Source: Hsuehochloa calcarea
Taxonomy: Eukaryota; Streptophyta; Magnoliopsida; Poales; Poaceae
Length of the DNA: 64,000 nt
Direction of reading: 5' to 3'
Assembly (NCBI GenBank): GCA_036346395.1
Contig: CM070599.1
Coordinates: forward strand, 8,113,232-8,177,231
Shown here: positions 44,957-55,560 of the stretch, piece after piece
Layout: each line of letters starts with the position of its first letter
How positions within the stretch are numbered: the first letter of the stretch is position 1
Position numbers and translations under genes: made by a program
Notes under the pieces: model-generated
What the model saw: the letters and a program-made list of their open reading frames with translations, nothing else
What the model was told of the DNA's origin: nothing
Database searches by the model: none

Positions 44957-46921
44957 TGTGGATATCATGGGGATATGCTCCAGATCTTAGGATGATGTGA
45001 CAATTGGCAATGGCGTTAAAAGTTTGTCGTTTCACGTGTTTTCGTTAAAGTTTCAAACTGTCAGTGATGTGGTGGTCCGACCGCCATAGCATGGCGGTCC
45101 GATCGGTCCCAATCGGCTCGGACCGGCCATGAGCGTGGCCGGACCGGCGATGACCAAATGTGTCAAAATCACCTGGGCCAAAAATAGAGGGTGTAGGCAA
45201 GAGAGGGGATTCTATTGCTCCTGGTCCTATAATTTTTGGAGTCTCCAGTCAAAAGTTCTATTGGTTTTAAATTTTCAGTAGGTTTCGGATTTTCAGGGGT
45301 TAAAAATCGGCTGTCTTTTAGGCGGTCGGACCGCCCTACTACCGCGGCGTCCGACCGGCAGAATGGCGATCCGACCGCCCGAGGGGTTTGACCGATTGTC
45401 ACTTGAACGTCGGTCTTTATGGCGGCGTTGTTCATTGGTTATGTCAAAGTCATGAGTTCCAGTGCATATGTGTTGCATGATGCATGTTTTGACTAACGTG
45501 GGTCAAGTTGTGAAGAACTTATTCCGGATTCGATTTGCTTGTCTATTGTCGCGGCAGTTGCTTGGTGGTCAACGATGTTCAACGGTGAGGATGATCGGGA
45601 CTAGGCTTGGAGAGCCGAGGTTCGTAACGATCGACGATGCCAGTGAGGTCAATGAACTCAAGTGTGGTGCGAGATTAGATAAGGATGACCGAACAGACGA
45701 TTCGGCGCGACAGTTTGATCAAGCGGTGCGGGAGTCGGCAAGTGCCATGGTGGTTTCGGTGGAAGCTTGATGGGAGAGATTTGCCGACATGGAGAGAGCC
45801 GCTGATCAACCTACACGCGGCGTAGCAGCGAAGTGCTTCGCAGATGGACTCGGTCTTCGAGAAGGATTGAGAAGGGGTATTTTGGTAATCTTACCAAATA
45901 CCACCTTTGTGACCTTTTGCCAACCCGCGGCGCAAGACGACGCAAAGAGAAGCGGTTTAGGTCAAGAGGTGTTGAAGATGGCGCTTTAAAATGCGTGCGT
46001 GTGTGACCCATTTGTGTTGGGCCTTAACGGGAGCCCATTTAAGTTAATCTTCTAGAAGGTCTAAGCCTTCACTATAAATAGAGGAGGGAGGCGGGTGCAC
46101 CCCCTTCAACCCTTTCATTATTGTTGAAACCCTAGTTTTGCTTAGGGAGAGTATTAGTGGAGATTAGGGTTCTAGAGAGTTTTGATTTGATTTCGTGCTC
46201 TTGGATTGAGTTTTGTCCTCCATTGATGGAGTGGCTGTAAACCCAAACCCTATCAAATCAATACAAAGAAAGTTTGCTCAAAGATGTGTCTCTTTGTCTT
46301 TCTTCTCTCTATTTGGTGATTTTGAGTCTTTCTTTGATTCGTGAGTTTTTGATTGATTTCTTCACATGATCTAGCTTGCTGTGACATGTGGGAACACATT
46401 TAGGATCATCTTGATCATCAATCACCCACGAGCAAGTTTTTGGATCTACTTTTCGTTTTGACTCGATTTTGAACCATCCTCCTCTCAAACTGAAAAAGGT
46501 CGTAACTTTTCCAAGGATCTTCACGATGTTCAATTGGAATAGGTTCCTGACATCCTTGAGAAGGTGTGTTCCAAGTTTCATCAAGTTTGGAGTTGTAGAT
46601 CAAAAGTTACATCTATTTGTAACTTTGTTTTTCGTCGCTTTTTCTGCTCATCGATCGAGGTCGATCAGCCAAGGTGACCGGTCCGACCGCCATTAACACA
46701 GAGGTAAGACCGCCCAACACTTAGAATTTTAGTCCGTGTTGATTTTGGTTGTTTTGCTTCGGGGTTTAGATTGGATTCAATGCTAGTCTTCCGATGTACT
46801 GGTATATTGATCTTCATAGCTTCCATAGCTATTGGAGTGAAATTTGTATTGAATCTAATTTTGGTTGAAAAAGTGAGCGTGCTCCTATTCACCCCCCTCT
46901 AGTCGCTTTTTCAGTCCAACA
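44957..46921 (+). repeat. Sirevirus-like 5' LTR
   Basis: TGTGGATATCATGG to CAGTCCAACA, 1,965 bp. Related copies are 10116-11835 (antisense solo), 54134-55560 (truncated partner) and 59389-61075 (solo). It contains GGTCNGACCG modules around 45070-45390. Confidence 0.88.
46073..46080 (+). promoter_or_regulatory. LTR TATA box
   Basis: TATAAATA within CACTATAAATAGAGGAGG. The same box occurs at 54688-54695, 60245-60252 and, inverted, 10975-10982, in every LTR of this family here. It is the likely core promoter of the element. Confidence 0.65.
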
Positions 46922-46923
46922 AG

Positions 46924-46935
46924 TGGTATCAGAGC
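46924..46935 (+). other. Sirevirus-like primer-binding site
   Basis: TGGTATCAGAGC two bases after the 5' LTR, complementary to initiator tRNA-Met. Confidence 0.88.
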
Positions 46936-46979
46936 ACTGTTAGTTCAGTCTTGATCTTAACCGGTCACTGAACTTGGCG

Positions 46980-47717
46980 ATGGATAAGTACTCTACCAAG
47001 CCACATATCTTCGATGAGCACGACTATGCCTATTGGAAGAATCGCATGCGAGTCTTCCTTGAGAGCGAAGGACAAGATATATGGGAGGTTGTTCGAGCCC
47101 CGTTCGTTCTTCCCGAAGTTGTTACGCCGGCTTCAACAGCCCTCTTGGCTAACAACATAAGGCAAAGAACCTCTTATATGGTGGGCTTGGTAGATGCGAG
47201 TATGATCGGATTTGCAATCTTGAGATCGCAAGACGAGATTTGGAACACCCTCGAAACCTACCATGAGGGTTCGTCCCAAATCAAGAAAGTATGCCAGATA
47301 GTCTATAAGCGTGAATATAACAAATTCGAGATGCGTCCTGGAGAGAGCATCGATGACATTTTTAGTCTCTTTAACAAAGTGATTAATCAGATGAAAGCTG
47401 TTGGTATTGAATATTCTCAGTCTGAAAATGCCACCCACCTCTTGGCTGCAATCAACACCAAGGAGTGGGAGATAAAGGCTACCGCCATTGAGGAGAACGT
47501 CAACATCTCTGATCTGACTTTGGAGCTGCTCTATAGCAAGCTCAAGACTCATGAGATCAAGAGGATTGATCATCCCAAGAAGAAAAATATGGCCTTGGTA
47601 GCAGACCCGCTCAAGACAGCTTCTGATGGGTCTTCTGAGTCTTCTTCTGGATTTTCGCTTGCTGGTTTATTGCAATCCATGAAGAGGAAATTGAGAGTCT
47701 CCCTAAGGCCGAGTTAG
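46980..47717 (+). pseudogene. Sirevirus-like gag, N-terminal part
   Basis: ATG at 46980 (MDKYSTKPHIFDEHDYAYWK) begins a typical copia gag domain that reads without interruption for about 245 codons (WKNRMRVFLESEGQDIW; GESIDDIFSLFNKVINQMK). It ends at a stop at 47715-47717 because of a frameshift around 47670-47690, with gag continuing in another frame at 47756. Confidence 0.85.
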
Positions 47718-47755
47718 CCCTCATAGTCAGAAAAGCCACACGGGCCTATAACAAT

Positions 47756-48917
47756 ATGATAAATAAAAAGAGAGGAGGTCCCGTGACTTACTATGAGTGT
47801 GGTGAGCTTAATCATATCCGGGCAAATTGCCCAAAGTTGAAAGGAAAGAGCAACCATAAGGAGAGAAAGCCAACTTGGAAGAAGCCTCAATGGAACAAAT
47901 CAAGATTTGATGCTGCCAAGCTGACAAAGGCAGCTCACCAGGTTCTTGCCGCTTTTGGAGAACAATTCTTAAGCGATGTGGACTCCGGGAGCGAGAATGA
48001 CAAGGAGGAGGAGATCCCTCAAGATAAGAAGAAGGGGAAGGCCAAGGACTTCACCGGCGTTTGCTTCATGGCCGACTCCGATGACGTCGACGACGATGAG
48101 GTACCTCTCTCCTATGATGTCCTTTCTGATAGATGCGAAACTATCTTTGAGCAACTCATGAATCAGGATAAGGCTTTAGAGTATATCATGGACAGGAACA
48201 AGGACTTAGAGTCTCAAGTAGATAATTTGACTTTAGAACTTGCAAATGCTAAGACTCTTGAATCTGAAGAATGTTCTTCCTGCCATGCTTTACACTCAGA
48301 ATTTGCTAAACTGCAATCTGCTCATGATATTGCTTTGCAACAACTTGAAAATGCTAGGACTGAGCTAGTTGAGGTTAAATCTGCTCCATGTGAAAAATGC
48401 TTAGATTCTAGTAAGTTGGTTGCTTCTGGTGTGGTTGATTCTAGCCTTTGCTCTTTTTGCATTGAACGAGAATATGAAGTACAAGACGTAGTAAATGCAG
48501 TTAGAGCTAAATTTGCTAAGTTTAAGGATAAAATTGATTCTGCTACTTGTATTTCTTGCGAAACTCTTAAACTTGAAGCTACCTTATATAAAGAGAGATA
48601 TGCTAGAGCCATTAAGGGTAAAACTTGTGAATCATGTGTTAATCTTGGAGAAGAAAATGCTTATCTTAAGGATACCTTAGAAATTTTTTCTAAAGGTAAG
48701 AAACAATTAAACATGATTCTGGACAAGTCTAAAACTCCTTATAAGAAGCAAGGATTAGGATACAACTCTGTCCAAGATAATTCTAAGTCAAAAGTTAATC
48801 AAGTCTTGGAAAATGAGTTAGTTGAATTTAAAACTCAACCTGCAAAAACTATTTTTAAATATGCGGTTTTGCCCAACCATCTGTTAAGTCAAAGGGTGCT
48901 TCTCCTAGTGGTATCAA
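47756..48917 (+). pseudogene. Sirevirus-like gag, zinc-knuckle and coiled-coil part
   Basis: This open frame begins with a zinc knuckle written TYYECGELNHIRANC. The first Cys of CX2CX4HX4C is Tyr. An acidic stretch follows, then a long predicted coiled coil (RNKDLESQVDNLTLELANAK and onwards) with periodic C-x2-C pairs (SCHAL, CEKCLD, CSFC, CISCE, CESC). This Cys-studded coiled coil is a feature of Sirevirus gag. The true frame is cut by the TRIM target site at 48913-48917, after which translation runs into the TRIM. Confidence 0.83.
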
Positions 48918-49160
48918 TGTAATACCCCGGCCTGCTCATAGCATGGCCCATGTGGCCCATGAGGAGTTGTGTGGTGGGATTAGTCCCACATTGCTTGTCT
49001 CAAGTGAGTTGTAGTGGTATATAATGCCTGTTGGATCCAAACGTAGCACCTCCGGGTTAACCCTTTTACACGAAGCGAGGACGAAAGTGTAAGTGGGGTG
49101 CTATGTGTGGCGGGTCCGCCACGGTGGTGGGCATTGAGCCGATTTTGGGTCGGTGTTACA
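48918..49160 (+). repeat. TRIM left LTR
   Basis: 243 bp, near-identical to the right LTR. The differences include GGGTCGGTG here versus GGGTCAGGGTG, and the absence of a GGGCTGG segment. Confidence 0.85.
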
Positions 49161-49360
49161 GATGGTATCGAGCATCAACCTTCACGCGGCGCGTGCGGAT
49201 GGAGAACACGGGCATATGGCGATGGCGCATGTGGGCCCGGAGTGGACACATGGCATGGCATATGTGCGCAAGACCGGACGCACGGACGTATCGAGGGTGG
49301 TTCGGGCATTTGCCGCGTATGCAAGGTATGTCGCCGAGGCGCGCCCCTTGAGGGGGTGAG

Positions 49361-49616
49361 TGTAATACCCCAGCCTGCTCATAGCATGGCCCATGTGGCC
49401 CATGAGGAGTTGTGTGGTGGGATTAGTCCCACATTGCTTGTCTCAAGTGAGTTGTAGTGGTATATAATGCCTGTTGGATCCAAACGTAGCACCTCCGGGT
49501 TAACCCTTTTACACGAAGCGAGGACGAAAGTGTAAGTGGGGTGCTATGTGTGGCGGGTCCGCCCCACGGTGGGCTGGGCATTGAGCCGATTTTGGGTCAG
49601 GGTGTTACAGATTACA
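49361..49616 (+). repeat. TRIM right LTR
   Basis: Begins TGTAATACCCCAGCC. It is alignable to the left LTR to 49609, with 7 extra bases (GATTACA) before the ATCAA duplication. Confidence 0.8.
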
Positions 49617-50530
49617 ATCAAGTACCATTGCACCTATTGCAAGAAGGATGGACATTTGGTTGAGTTCTGTTGGCGTTGGTTGAAAAATGATAAGAAAATT
49701 TTTGCTAGAATTTCATCCAATCAACCTAGAGCTTTTATGAGACATAGTAACGTAGAAAAGAAGAAACCTGGTTTAGAATTTGTGTCACGTGCTCATCATC
49801 ATACTTCTAGACAAGATAACTCTCATATTAGTGTAACCATTGCTCATAACAGAACTTCAAACATAATTAAGGATAGCACTTCTGCTTTGCATACTACTCG
49901 CAAACGTGTGTCTCAGTACTGGGTTCCCAAGTCTTGTTTAACTAATCCCAGTATTGAGAAACATCGTTCTTCCGTGCCTTGATTTTCAAGATTACCGCGG
50001 AAAGAGGAATGACACGTGGTTCGTCGACTCCGGCTGTTCACGCCACATGACCGGAGACTCAAGATGGTTCACCTCCTTCACGCGGTCGATGGGTGATGAC
50101 TTCATCACCTTTGGATATGATAGGCAAGGGCGGATTGAAAGAACAGAATCGATCAGGGTGAACGACAAGTTCATCCTCAAGGACGTCGCCCTTGTGGATA
50201 AGCTAAGGTTTAATTTTCTTTCTGTCTCTCAACTTCTTGATGATGGTTATGAGACTAGATTTAAGAAAAATGCTTGTCGGGTGCTTGATTCAACTAGTGA
50301 GTTTGTTTTTGGGATTACTAGAGTTGCTAGAATTTTTGGATCTGATTTTTCTGAAGCTCTTGCTGGTTCTCTCAAGTGCTTGATTTCATCTTCTTCTTCT
50401 GAGTTCTGGCTTTGGCACCGTCGTTTGGGGCACATTGGTTTTGATCATCTGACGCGAGTTAGCAACCTTGAGTTCATGAGAGGTTTGCTCAAACTCAAAG
50501 TCGTCAAGGATGTCAGATGTAAAGCCTCGT
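49617..50530 (+). pseudogene. Sirevirus-like second zinc knuckle, protease and integrase N-terminus
   Basis: Right after the TRIM the host frame continues with a second CX2CX4HX4C knuckle (CTYCKKDGHLVEFC). The 49954-50532 frame holds the protease active site WFVDSGCSRHMTG (D-S-G intact), LRFNFLSVSQLLDDGYETRF, and the integrase zinc-finger start LWHRRLGHIGFDHL. It stops at 50530-50532 (TCG TAG), where a base is gained in a CCTCGTAGG context. Confidence 0.85.
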
Positions 50531-50532
50531 AG

Positions 50533-51381
50533 GCATGGCAAATAAGTTGCCACCTCACACCCTTCAAAGACTATGGTCATGACTCGACTTGACCGACAGC
50601 TTGCTTCATATAGATACTGTTGGTCCCGCTAGGGTTTGGTTAGTTGGTGGAAAATGGTACATTATTGTCATAGTCGATGATTTTTCTAGATACACTTGGG
50701 TGTTCTTTCTTGCTTCGAAGGATGAAGCTTTTGATCATTATCATGATCTTGTTCTTCGTTTGGCTTCTGAACTTCTAAGTGCCTTGGGAGCGATCCGCAG
50801 TGACAATAGCACGGAGTTCAAGAATGCCTCTTTTGCTTCCTTTTTGTGCTGAGCGTGGAATTGAGCATCAGTTCTCCTCTCCACACGTCTCTCAACAAAA
50901 TGGCATTGTGAAAAGGAAGAACATAACCCTAGTCGAGATAGCTAGGACGATGCTAGATGAGTATAGCACTCCGAGGAGGTTTTGGGCCGAAGCTATTTCT
51001 ACTGCTTGCCATATTGCAAATTGTGTCTTTTTAGACCGTCTTTCTAAGAAGACTCCTTATGAGCTTCGGTTTTGTAGAAAACCCTCTCTCTCGCACTTTC
51101 GAGTATTTGGATCCAAGTGTTTTATTCTCAAGACAGGAAACCTAGATAAATTTGAGTCAAGAACTTTTGATGGTTTATTTCTGGGTTATCCTGCGCATTC
51201 AATGGGTTTTCGAGTTTTTAATGTTGAAACTAATCTGGTTCAGGAGACATGCAATGTCACTTTTAATGAGACTAGCCCTGGAGTTAGATCAGATATTTCA
51301 GGTGATACACAGGCGACAGAGAGTATATTTGTAGAGGAAGATGATGATGGACTCGATGATGCTCTTCCACTGCTTCGTTGA
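50533..51381 (+). pseudogene. Sirevirus-like integrase core and C-terminus, frameshifted
   Basis: The core reads IDTVGPARVWLVGGKWYIIV (first Asp) and GAIRSDNSTEFKN (second Asp, with Ser where Gly is usual). A T-run frameshift at about 50843-50850 moves the rest to another frame (CAERGIEHQFSSPHVSQQNG). The third catalytic position, normally Glu in NGxxERKN, reads Lys (VKRKN). The C-terminal region (YELRFCRKPSLSHFRVFGSK, FDGLFLGYP) is intact to 51381. The integrase would be inactive. Confidence 0.82.
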
Positions 51382-52667
51382 CGCCCTCTTCCAAAGACAA
51401 GAACTCATTGTGACTACTTCGCCTTGGCTGAGGCTCCACGCATCTTCATTATCGCATACTGCAGAGGTCGAAGATGTATTTTTCTCTTCGGGTGGGTCAC
51501 TTCACATTCAAAGGCAGCACCCTCCGGATCAAACGATAGGTAATCTCCATGAGCGAGTCACTCGCTCCAGGTATCATGATCCAAACCTCTATTCTCATTC
51601 TGCTTTTGTAGCTTCTTTTGAACCCCACGATATATCACATGCTTTATTTGATTCTAGTTGGGTCAATACCATGCATGAGGAGTTAGAGAATTTTGAGAGG
51701 AATAAGGTCTGGAACCTAGTAGAATCTCGTAGTGGTCATAATGTTATAGGAACCCGCTGGGTTTTCAAAAGCAAACAAAATAAGGATGGTTTTGTTATTA
51801 GAAACAAGGCTAGGTTGGTAGCTCAGGGGTTTAGCCAAGTTGAGGGGTTAGATTTTGATGAGACCTTTGCTCCTGTTGCTAGACTAGAAGCTATTCTCAT
51901 TCTGCTTGCATTTGCTGCATCTAAGGGCTTTAAATTATATTAGATGGATGTTAAGAGTGCCTTTTTGAATGGTTACATAGAGGAGGAAGTGTATGTTAGA
52001 CATCCCCCAGGCTTTGAGAATCCCAAGAACCCACATCATGTCTTCAAGCTGTCAAAAGCCTTGTATGGTCTTAAACAAGCCCCTAGAGCCTGGTATGATA
52101 GGCTTAAGACCTTCTTGCTTAAGAATGATTTTGAGATGGGTAAGGCAGACAAGACCTTGTTCATTCTTAGGCGTGGCAATGACTTCCTGCTTGCTCAGAT
52201 CTACGTTGATGATATTATCTTTGGTGGTTCTTCTCATGCTCTTGTTTTCAGCTTTTCTGAGACTATGTCCAGGGAATTTGAGATGAGCATGATGGGAGAG
52301 CTCAATTACTTTCTGGGGCTTCAAATCAAGCAATGTAAGGAAGGGATCTTTATCCATCAGATGAAGTATACTAAGGACCTACTCAAACGCTTCGACATGG
52401 GTAGTAAGCCGATCGGCACTCCCATGGCGACTTCGATTGCTTTGGATCCAGATGAGGAAGGAGAAGCTGTGGATCAACGCGAGTACCGCAGCATGATCAG
52501 CTCCTTCCTGTACCTGATGGCCTCAAGACCGAACATCCACTTCACAGTCTGCCTCTGCGCGAGGTTTCAAGCGTCTCCGAGAGCTTCCCATCGCCAAGTC
52601 ATTATGCATATTCAGGTATTTACACTCTACCCTCCAGTATGGCATTTGGTACTCCTGTTCTTCTTCT
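51382..52667 (+). pseudogene. Sirevirus-like reverse transcriptase with an in-frame stop
   Basis: After a linker in mixed frames, RT begins near 51620 (WVNTMHEELENFERNKVWNL) and reads DETFAPVARLEAILILLAF. It is cut by TAG at 51941-51943, where a CAG-to-TAG transition is the simplest explanation. 51944-52690 continues with MDVKSAFLNGYIEEEVYVRH, LSKALYGLKQAPRAWYDRL and the catalytic box IYVDDIIFGG. A frameshift near 52605-52615 moves the end to another frame. Confidence 0.85.
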
Positions 52668-53108
52668 TTGTCCATTTGGGGGTTTTCTGATCCTGATTTT
52701 GCGGGCTGTCGGCTTGATAGGAAGAGTACCTCGGGCACTTGTCACTTCCTAGGCACTTCTCTTGTTTCTTGGTCTTCTAGGAAGCAGTCCTCTGTTTTAC
52801 AATCTACTGCTGAAGCTGAATATGTAGCTGCTGCTAGTTGCAGTAGTCAGATTTTGTGGATGGTTTCCACTCTTAAGGACTATGGGTTCAATCTTGCTAG
52901 TGTTCCTCTTTTCTGTGATAACACTTCTGCTATTAACATTGCTAAGAACCCTGTGCAACACTCTAGGACTAAGCACATAGACATTCACTATCACTTCCTT
53001 AGAGACCATGTCGAGAAGGGTGATATTGTGCCGCACTTCGTGGAGTCCGAGGCTCAACTGGCTGATATCCTCACCAAGCCTTTGACCCAACTAGGTTTGC
53101 TACCTTGA
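52668..53108 (+). pseudogene. Sirevirus-like RNase H
   Basis: A 146-codon frame (SIWGFSDPDFAGCRLDRKST; SVLQSTAEAEYVAAASCSSQ; PLFCDNTSAINIAKNPVQHS) ends at TGA 53106-53108 with the tail ADILTKPLTQLG, the usual end of copia pol. Confidence 0.85.
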
Positions 53109-54133
53109 GAAGCGAGTTAGGGGTAATTTATCCCTATGGGTTGGTTTGAGGGGGAGTTCGATATTTTCTGATCTTACCTTGTTCTTTTGATATTTTATTG
53201 TTCTTTTTCTGAACTTATTGATCTTTTTGAACTTTTTAGGTTTTTAGGCTTTTTATTGCATCTCATTGTATCATATTGCATTCATATGAAAAATACAAGT
53301 GGTATGAAAAATCCAAAAAGATGCATTGTAATATAAGATTTTCTGCTTATCTTTTAAAATTGATGAAGCTTTGCCTATTACCCTTTGGAGCTTTAGTATT
53401 TCAATTCTTGCTCAATGACATGTCTAGTCCTTGACTTGCTAGAATTATCATGTTTTCACATATACAGATAAGTCTTTACTGTATGAGCTAGAACTCTAAA
53501 ACAACTCGAACTAAAAATTGCAATTTATGGATGTTTTAGCTAGTTGCGCAATTAGTGCTCCTTTTGTGACATTGGCCCTGTCAGAATTGCTTTGTTAGCT
53601 CTTGAATCTAAAATTAACTATTACTTGAGCTTTTTGTGTTCTTGAGATTCTAAAACTGCTCCTGTGAAAAATGAAAAATCAAGATTGTCTTATGCTTAAA
53701 ATGTGTCAAACTACTCTTACGAGACTGCTTGTCAAAAACATGAACTTGAAGATAGTTTGATGATCCAGACGATCTCATGGGGACTGCTTGTCAGAAATGA
53801 CATGAACCTCAAGATTTGTCGCCCTGGTAGAAGCTTACAAAGAGTTTGTGATGGCTCCTAGTCCATGATCTTCTTTACTAAGATATACCTTTAATCAACT
53901 TCTGGTCGAAGCTTATGATGAGTTTGTGGATGACTCCTAGTCCAGGATCTTGTCACTAAGTTAGATCATTAGTCAACTTCAATATTCAGTGCATATGAGA
54001 AAACTGTTGACAAATGGGCTTTTGTGAAATCTGAGCAAAATGATTCAATACAGGACCTGATTGATTCTTAATGTGGTCTTTGTTAGATTTTTTTATCTCA
54101 CTTTGACATTTTGACATGGCCAGTTTCACTTTA
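53109..54133 (+). other. Sirevirus-like 3' non-coding region
   Basis: AT-rich 1-kb stretch between RNase H and the truncated 3' LTR. A purine-rich TTTGAGGGGGAGTTCG lies at 53146-53161. No env-like open frame. Two related segments (GTAGAAGCTTACAAAGAGTTTGTG, about 53827, and GTCGAAGCTTATGATGAGTT, about 53904) form an imperfect direct repeat with AGTCCA(T/G)GATCTT downstream. Confidence 0.6.
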
Positions 54134-55560
54134 GGATTCGATTTGCTTGTCTATTGCTGTGCAGGTTGCTTGGTGGTCAATGACGGTCAACGGCGAGGAT
54201 GATCGGGACTAGACTTGGAGAGCTGAGGTTCAGAACGATCGACGATGCCGGGTGAGGTCAATGAACTCAAGTGTGGTGTAGAATAGACAAGGATGACCGA
54301 ACGGACATTTCGGTGCGACTGGTTTGATCAAGCGACGTAGGAGTCGGTGCAAGTGCTATAGTTGTTTCGGTGGGAGCCGGATGGGAGAGACTTGCCGACA
54401 TGGAGAGAGCCGTTGATCAACCTACACGTGGCGGAGCAGGCGAAGTGCTTTGCGCAGATGGACTCGGTCTTCGGAGAAGGACCGAGAAGGGGTATTTTGG
54501 TAATCTTACCAAATACCACCTTGGTGACCTTTTGCCAACCCGGGGCGCAAGACGACGCAAAGAGAAGCGGTTTAGGTCAAGAGGTGTCGAAGATGGCGCT
54601 TTAAAATGCGTGCGTGTGTGACTCGTTTGTGTTGCGCCTTAACGGGAGCCCATTTAAGTTAATCTTCTAGAAGGTCTAAGCCTCCACTATAAATAGAGGA
54701 GGGAGGCGGGTGCACCCCCTTCAACCCTTTCATTATTGTTGAAACTCTAGTTTTGCTTAGGGAGAGGATTGGTGGAGGTTAGGGTTCTAGAGAGTTTTGA
54801 TTTGATTTCGTGCTCTTGGATTGAGCTTTGTCCTCCATTTATGGAGTGGCTATAAACCCAAACCCTATCAAATCAATCCAAAGAAAGTTTGCTCAAAGAT
54901 GTGTCTCTTTGCCTTTCTTCTCTCTATTTGGTGATTTTGAGTCATTCTTTGATTCGTGAGTTTTTGATTGATTTCTTCACATGATCTAACTTGCTGTGAT
55001 AGGTGGGAACACATCTAGGATCATCTTGATCATCAATCACCCACGAGCAAGTTTTTGGATCTACTTTTTGTTTTGACTCGGTTTTGAACCATCCTCCTCT
55101 CAAGCTGAAAAAGGTCATAACTTTTTCAAGGATCTTCACGATATTCGATTGGAATAGGTTCCTGACATCCTAGAGAAGGTGTGTTTCAAGTTTCATCAAG
55201 TTTGGAGTTGTAGATCAAAAGTTACATCTATTTGCAACTTCATTTTTCTGCTATTTTTATCGTTCATCGATCGAGGTCGACCGCCCAAGGTGACCGGTCC
55301 GACCGCCCAAGGTGATCGGTCCGACCGCCATTAACACAGAGGTCAGACCGCCCAACACTTAGAATTTTAGCCCGTGTTGATTTTGGTTGTTTTGATTCGG
55401 GGTTTAGATTGGATTCAATAGTAGTCTTCCGCTGTACTGGTATATTGATCTTCAAAGCTTCCATAGCTATTGGAGTGAAATTTGTATTGAATCTAATCTT
55501 GGTTGAAAAAGTGAGCGTGCTCCTATTCACCCCTCCTCTAGTCGTCTTTTCGGTCCAACA
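54134..55560 (+). repeat. Sirevirus-like 3' LTR, 5'-truncated
   Basis: Homology to the 5' LTR begins at GGATTCGATTTGCTTG (45526 in the 5' LTR, 54134 here), so the first ~569 bp of this LTR and the adjoining polypurine tract are missing. The 3' end (CGGTCCAACA) and the GCTAC target duplication are intact. Confidence 0.85.

Larger units (their letters stand above)
48918..49616 (+). mobile_element. TRIM (terminal-repeat retrotransposon in miniature)
   Basis: Two LTRs of about 245 bp (48918-49160 and 49361-49609/49616, TGTAATACCCC...GTGTTACA) flank a 200-bp internal region with a primer site (TGGTATCGAGCA, 49163-49174) and a polypurine tract (GAGGGGGTGAG, 49350-49360). The 5-bp duplication ATCAA (48913-48917, 49617-49621) gives an insertion of 699 bp. 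It has no coding capacity. The LTR has no 5S rRNA-like segment that I can see, so it is not Cassandra-like. Confidence 0.87.
44957..55560 (+). mobile_element. Sirevirus-like (SIRE/Maximus) copia element with a nested TRIM
   Basis: A 1,965-bp 5' LTR, a primer-binding site, gag with a coiled-coil extension and two zinc knuckles, protease, integrase, RT, RNase H, about 1 kb of non-coding sequence and a 5'-truncated 3' LTR lie in copia order. The whole is flanked by perfect GCTAC duplications (44952-44956, 55561-55565). The long LTRs and the long Cys-containing coiled-coil gag fit the SIRE/Maximus lineage. Pol has several stops and frameshifts. A TRIM (48918-49616) sits between the gag coiled coil and the second zinc knuckle. 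Confidence 0.9.

Noticed and set aside
48918..49616. Cassandra-type TRIM with an embedded 5S rRNA
   Set aside because: The LTR length is similar, but I find no 5S-like internal promoter words (A-box, IE, C-box arrangement), so the name is not supported.
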